Shown here piece after piece: positions 6,255 to 9,728 of a stretch of 9,728 bases of DNA. The notes under the pieces are model-generated. The model worked only from the letters and a program-made list of their open reading frames with translations. It did not search any database and was not told the DNA's origin. The stretch is from an uncultured Verrucomicrobiota bacterium. Its GTDB lineage: Bacteria > Verrucomicrobiota > Verrucomicrobiia > Chthoniobacterales > SZAS-18. A program made the translations under genes and the position numbers. The stretch lies in the NCBI GenBank assembly GCA_937871685.1, contig CALMOL010000070.1:1-9728 (forward strand), written 5' to 3'. Within the stretch, counting starts at the first letter, position 1. Every line of letters starts with the position of its first letter.

Positions 6255-7244
6255 CTACTTGAGGAAGGGCATCATCCCGCGGAGCTGGGCGCCGACTTCC
6301 TCGATGGGATGGGTGCGGCCGGACTCGCGGAGCTTGTTGAAGGCGGGGCGGCCGTCGGCGTTTTCCTTCATCCAACCCTTCGCGAACTTGCCGCTTTGGA
6401 TGTCCTTGAGGATGCGGCGCATCTCGCGGCGCGTGGCGTCGGTGACGATGCGGGGGCCGGCGGTGTAGTCGCCCCACTCGGCGGTGTCGGAGATGGAATG
6501 GCGCATCATGCCGATGCCGCCGCGATACATGAGGTCCACGATGAGCTTGAGCTCGTGGAGGCATTCGAAATAGGCGAGTTCGGGCGAGTAGCCGGCCTCC
6601 ACGAGGGTCTCGAATCCCGCCTGCACCAGCGCGGTGCAACCGCCGCAGAGCACGGCCTGCTCGCCGAAGAGATCGGTCTCGGTTTCCTCGGCGAAGGTGG
6701 TTTCCAACACGCCGGCGCGGGTGCAGCCGAGGGCGCGGGCGTAGGCGAGCGCGAGCGCCTTGGCCTTGCCGGTGGCGTCCTGGTGCACGGCCACGAGCGC
6801 GGGCACGCCGCCGCCCTCGGTGAAGACCTCGCGCACGCGGTGGCCGGGGCCCTTGGGCGCGACCATGCACACGTCCACGCCGGCCGGCGCCTTGATCGCG
6901 CCGAAGCGGATCGAGAAGCCGTGCGCGAAGAAGAGCGCTTTGCCCGGCGTGAGGTGGGGCTCGATGGACTCGCGGTAGAGTTCGGCTTGCGAATGGTCCT
7001 GCGTGAGGACCATCACGAGGTCGGCCCACGCGGACACTTCGGCCGGAGTGCCGACGGTGAGCTTGGCCTTGCGGGCTTTCGGGCGAGACTTGCTGTCCTT
7101 GAGCAGGCCAACGCGCACGTCCACGCCGCTGTCGCGCAGGTTGAGGGCGTGGGCGTGGCCCTGCGAGCCGTAGCCGAGGATGGCGACTTTGCGCGAACGG
7201 AGGAGGGCGAGCTTGGCGTCCTTGTCGTAGTAGAGCTTGGTCAT
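6255..7244 (-). CDS. ilvC: Ketol-acid reductoisomerase, class I
   Basis: IlvC isomerises and reduces acetolactate and acetohydroxybutyrate to the dihydroxy acids of the valine and isoleucine routes, using Mg2+ and normally NADPH. The 329-residue length is that of the short class I form. The Rossmann motif GYGSQGHAHALNL lies at 24-36. H108 in FFAHGF, then MVAPKGPG (127-134), belong to the active site. Metal ligands are D191 and E195 in ETDLFGEQ, and E227 and E231 in FECLHEL; S252 lies in MRHSISDTAEWGDY. The cofactor-phosphate loop reads GLLKDSKSRPKA (46-57), with an Asp where many homologues have Gly, which could affect cofactor preference. The ATG at 7244 gives the normal N-terminus MTKLYYDKDA. 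It is 59 nt after ilvN, with a pyrimidine-rich leader and no Shine-Dalgarno. Confidence 0.98.
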   Translation of the reverse strand: MTKLYYDKDAKLALLRSRKVAILGYGSQGHAHALNLRDSGVDVRVGLLKDSKSRPKARKAKLTVGTPAEVSAWADLVMVLTQDHSQAELYRESIEPHLTPGKALFFAHGFSIRFGAIKAPAGVDVCMVAPKGPGHRVREVFTEGGGVPALVAVHQDATGKAKALALAYARALGCTRAGVLETTFAEETETDLFGEQAVLCGGCTALVQAGFETLVEAGYSPELAYFECLHELKLIVDLMYRGGIGMMRHSISDTAEWGDYTAGPRIVTDATRREMRRILKDIQSGKFAKGWMKENADGRPAFNKLRESGRTHPIEEVGAQLRGMMPFLK

Positions 7245-7252
7245 AAGGGGAA

Positions 7253-7280
7253 AGGAAGAAGTAGGAAGGAAGAAGGAAGA
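7253..7280. repeat. Heptamer array in the ilvN-ilvC gap
   Basis: Four 7-nt units: AGGAAGA (7253-7259), AGTAGGA (7260-7266), AGGAAGA (7267-7273), AGGAAGA (7274-7280). The second unit has two substitutions. On the coding strand this is the TCTTCCT-type pyrimidine tract immediately upstream of ilvC. Because the tract is purine-only apart from one T, a 7-nt period could partly be chance here, so it is the weakest of the four heptamer families on its own. Confidence 0.6.
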
Positions 7281-7303
7281 AACGGGGAGGAGGTGAGGAG
7301 GCG

Positions 7304-7873
7304 TCAGACGGACATGGCGACGGCGTCGAGGCGGGCGTCGTCGACCTCAGCGTGGATCACGGGCACGTCGGGGAGGGTGCCGGGCGCGAGTGAGTCGGCG
7401 CCGCGCGCCATCGCCACCACGCCGGTGCGGACCATTTCGAGGATGCCGTAGGGGCGGAGCACCAGCTCCAGCTTGCCGATCTTTTCCGGAGTGCCGCTGG
7501 CCTCAATGACGAGTGACGCAGCGTCCACGTCCACGACGCGGGCACGGAAGACCTCGGTGAGTTGGAGCACCTGCGCGCGCGTGGCCGGAGTGACGGCGAC
7601 CTTCACCAGCGCCATCTCGCGCGAGAGCGACGGCTTGCGCGTGAGGTCATCGACGCCGAGGACGTGAACGAGCTTCCAAAGGTTGGCCTCGACGATCTCG
7701 GCGCCGTGGTCGCCGGCCTCCACCACCACGGTGAGGCGCGAGATGCCGGGCTGGTCGGTCGCGCCGACGGTGAGCGAGGCGATGTTGAAATTCCGCCGTC
7801 GGAAGAGCGACGTGATGCGGTTGAGGACACCGGGAACGTCCTCCACGCAGGCGATGAGGGTGTGGCGTTTCAT
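7304..7873 (-). CDS. ilvN: Acetolactate synthase small (regulatory) subunit
   Basis: This subunit activates the IlvB catalytic subunit and confers valine feedback inhibition. The 189-residue protein has an N-terminal ACT domain (about 3-78) opening KRHTLIACVEDVPGVLNRIT, then NFNIASLTVGATDQPGISR (28-46). G15 and N30 align with the E. coli IlvH Gly14 and Asn29 region known for valine binding, so feedback control is likely retained. A second ACT-like domain follows (about 85-160, MALVKVAV onward, ending VRTGVVAMARG). A tail of about 30 residues continues beyond it. The start is only 3 nt after the ilvB stop, which implies translational coupling and supports ATG 7873. Naming between ilvN and ilvH is a convention; I use ilvN for the partner of this ilvB. 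Confidence 0.97.
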   Translation of the reverse strand: MKRHTLIACVEDVPGVLNRITSLFRRRNFNIASLTVGATDQPGISRLTVVVEAGDHGAEIVEANLWKLVHVLGVDDLTRKPSLSREMALVKVAVTPATRAQVLQLTEVFRARVVDVDAASLVIEASGTPEKIGKLELVLRPYGILEMVRTGVVAMARGADSLAPGTLPDVPVIHAEVDDARLDAVAMSV

Positions 7874-7876
7874 GGG

Positions 7877-9676
7877 TCAGGCGAGCGCGGGTGCGCGGCG
7901 GCGGGGCGGGGACTTGCGCGGGACCGGCGGAGAAGCAGGCATCTGCCACTCAGGGTCGGCGCCGTTTTCGGCGATGGGCTCGGGCACCGCGGCGGGCGCG
8001 GGCCGGCGGATCATCTCGTCGAGCGCGGCGCCGGCGGGCACCATGGGGAAAACGGTGTCTTCCTGCTCCACGCGGAAGTCGACCACCACCGTGCCGGCCG
8101 CGGCCAGGGCGCGCGCGACGTCGGGGGCGACGTCGGCGCGTCGTTCCACGCGCATTCCGACGAGACCGAAGGCCTCGGCGAGCTTCACGAAGTCGGGCCC
8201 GGTGATGGGCGTGGCGGCGTAGCGCTTCTCGTAGAAGAACTCCTGCCACTGCCGCACCATCCCGAGGAAGGCGTTGTTGATGATGGCGACGTTCACCTTC
8301 AAGCCTTCCTGCGCGGCGGTGGCCAGCTCGCACATGGTCATCTGGAAGCCGCCGTCGCCGACCACGACCCACACGTCCTTCTCGGGGCACGCGAACTTCG
8401 CGCCGATGGCCGCGGGCAGCGCGAAGCCCATCGTGCCGAGGCCACCGGAGGTGATGAGCGAGCGCGACTTCTCGTGGCGGAAATACTGCGCTTCCCACAT
8501 CTGGTGTTGGCCCACGTCGGTGACGACGATGGTCTCGCGCCCCTGCGTGGCGCGCCAAAGATCGTGGATCACGTGCGCGGCGTGGAGACGCCCGTTGTCG
8601 GGGAGGCGCTGGATGTCGCGCACGGCGGAGTCGCCGCGCATCGCGTTGATCTCGGCCCACCACTCACCGCGCTCGACGTCATGAACGCTGGGGAGCAGGC
8701 GGGTGAGCACGGCACGGAGGTCGCCGAGGAGCGCCACGTCCACCGCGACGTTCTTGTTCACCTCGCTGGGGTCGATCTCGACGTGGATCTTCTTCGCGCG
8801 CGGCGCGTAGGTGCGGAGGTTGCCGGTCACGCGGTCGTCGAAGCGCATGCCGAGCGCGATGAGGAGGTCGGCGCGCTGGATGGCCTGGTTCACCCAAGCC
8901 TCGCCGTGCATGCCCATCATGCCGAGGTTCGAGGGCGAGGACGCGGGCACGCCGCCGATGCCGAGCAGCGTCACGGCGATGGGGATGCCGGCGCGCTGGG
9001 CGAGTTCCATCACTTCGGCCTCGGCGCCGGACTGGATCACGCCCTGACCGGCGAGGATCACGGGGCGCTGGGCGGAGTTGATCAATTCGAGCGCCTGCGC
9101 GAGCGAGCTGGCGGCGGGGAACGCGCGGCCGGGACGCGAGCGTGGCGCGGCGGCGTCCCAGTCGAACTCGGCGGTGAGCTGCTGCGCGTCCTTCGTGACG
9201 TCCACGAGCACCGGGCCGGGCCGGCCAGAGCGCGCGACGTGGAATGCTTCGCGCAGGGCGCGGGCGATATCGCCGGGGCGCGTGACGAGGATGTTGTGCT
9301 TCGTGACGGGGAGCGTGACGCCGGTCACGTCGGTTTCCTGGAAGGCGTCGGTGCCGAGCGCCTTCGAGCCGACCTGGCCGGTGATGCAGACGATCGGCGA
9401 GGAGTCCATCATCGCGGTGGCGATGCCGGTGACCATGTTGGTGGCGCCAGGGCCAGAAGTGGCGACGGCGACGCCCACGCGGCCCGAAGCGCGCGCATAA
9501 CCGTCGGCCATGTGCGTGGCGCCCTGCTCGTGGCGGACGAGGACGTGGTGGATCTGCGGGTATTTCGTGAGGGCGTCGTAGGCGGGCAGGATCGCGCCGC
9601 CCGGATAGCCGAACACGGTGTCCACCCCTTCGCGGAGGAGGCATTCCCAGAGGATTTCAGCGCCGGTGAGTTTCAT
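7877..9676 (-). CDS. ilvB: Acetolactate synthase large (catalytic) subunit
   Basis: This ThDP- and FAD-dependent enzyme joins two pyruvates to acetolactate (valine, leucine), or pyruvate plus 2-oxobutyrate to acetohydroxybutyrate (isoleucine). The N-terminal PYR domain starts LTGAEILWECLLREGVDTVF and has FGYPGGAILP (22-31) with catalytic Glu E50 in VRHEQGATHMADGYAR. The middle FAD-binding domain includes ALGMRFDDRVTG (274-285). The C-terminal PP domain has the ThDP motif GDGGF (440-444) with NN at 467-468. The 599 residues exceed the usual length because of a Pro/Arg-rich tail from about 559, ending PRKSPPRRRAPALA. The ATG at 9676 begins the family motif directly. It is the first gene visible in the cluster, so the promoter and any leader or attenuator lie at or beyond the window edge. 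Confidence 0.98.
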   Translation of the reverse strand: MKLTGAEILWECLLREGVDTVFGYPGGAILPAYDALTKYPQIHHVLVRHEQGATHMADGYARASGRVGVAVATSGPGATNMVTGIATAMMDSSPIVCITGQVGSKALGTDAFQETDVTGVTLPVTKHNILVTRPGDIARALREAFHVARSGRPGPVLVDVTKDAQQLTAEFDWDAAAPRSRPGRAFPAASSLAQALELINSAQRPVILAGQGVIQSGAEAEVMELAQRAGIPIAVTLLGIGGVPASSPSNLGMMGMHGEAWVNQAIQRADLLIALGMRFDDRVTGNLRTYAPRAKKIHVEIDPSEVNKNVAVDVALLGDLRAVLTRLLPSVHDVERGEWWAEINAMRGDSAVRDIQRLPDNGRLHAAHVIHDLWRATQGRETIVVTDVGQHQMWEAQYFRHEKSRSLITSGGLGTMGFALPAAIGAKFACPEKDVWVVVGDGGFQMTMCELATAAQEGLKVNVAIINNAFLGMVRQWQEFFYEKRYAATPITGPDFVKLAEAFGLVGMRVERRADVAPDVARALAAAGTVVVDFRVEQEDTVFPMVPAGAALDEMIRRPAPAAVPEPIAENGADPEWQMPASPPVPRKSPPRRRAPALA

Positions 9677-9699
9677 GATTGGATCGAAGAGGGGTTTGC

Positions 9700-9723
9700 C
9701 ACGGAGGCACGGAGGACACGGAG
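9700..9723. repeat. CACGGAG triple repeat upstream of ilvB
   Basis: CACGGAG occurs at 9700-9706, 9708-9714 and 9717-9723, spaced by 1 and 2 nt, so the period is 8 then 9. On the coding strand it reads CTCCGTG runs, a text I associate with intergenic repeats in several environmental phyla. It lies 24 nt upstream of the ilvB start and may continue past the window edge. No promoter can be assigned in the 52 nt available. Confidence 0.6.
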
Positions 9724-9728
9724 AAGAG

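Noticed and set aside
1..9728. CRISPR array, prophage, toxin-antitoxin or defence genes
   Set aside because: No repeat-spacer pattern was found: the repeats here are short degenerate heptamer arrays. All eight genes are core amino acid biosynthesis genes.

Overview
This window holds a branched-chain amino acid biosynthesis cluster, all of it on the minus strand. In transcription order it runs from about 9676 down to 1: ilvB, ilvN, ilvC, leuA, leuC, leuD, a citramalate-synthase gene (cimA type) and the 5' part of leuB. High GC, the gene order, and intergenic repeats such as the GGGAGCTTGCTCCC hairpin and CACGGAG runs suggest a verrucomicrobial, possibly Opitutaceae-like, bacterium. That placement is inference from pattern memory, not from a marker gene.

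Layout. 9677-9728: 52 nt upstream of ilvB with three CACGGAG copies. 7877-9676 ilvB and 7304-7873 ilvN (3 nt apart): acetohydroxyacid synthase. 6255-7244 ilvC: ketol-acid reductoisomerase. 4596-6182 leuA, 3012-4409 leuC, 2220-2813 leuD: the leucine branch. 467-2242 cimA. 1-207: start of leuB. No gap between genes exceeds 300 nt. The longest are 259 nt (cimA-leuB), 198 nt (leuC-leuD) and 186 nt (leuA-leuC), and each holds repeats.

How the genes fit together. LeuA starts the leucine branch from 2-oxoisovalerate. CimA condenses pyruvate with acetyl-CoA to citramalate. LeuCD and LeuB can carry citramalate to 2-oxobutyrate, which IlvBN and IlvC use for isoleucine. The cluster therefore looks like a combined valine/leucine/isoleucine unit with a threonine-independent isoleucine route. 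ilvD, ilvE and any threonine deaminase are not in the window.

The unusual content lies between the genes. Four gaps or gap pieces carry short degenerate arrays with a strict 7-nt period and about 3-4 units, each gap with its own heptamer. In the two long leu gaps the arrays sit at both ends in inverted orientation. The cimA-leuB gap instead has a 154-bp REPIN/MITE-like element with perfect 35-bp inverted arms. Finally, leuB is broken near position 50: positions 1-54 carry the next stretch of LeuB in the opposite orientation, joined at a GGCGCC palindrome. This is either a small inversion or a fold-back assembly or amplification chimera.
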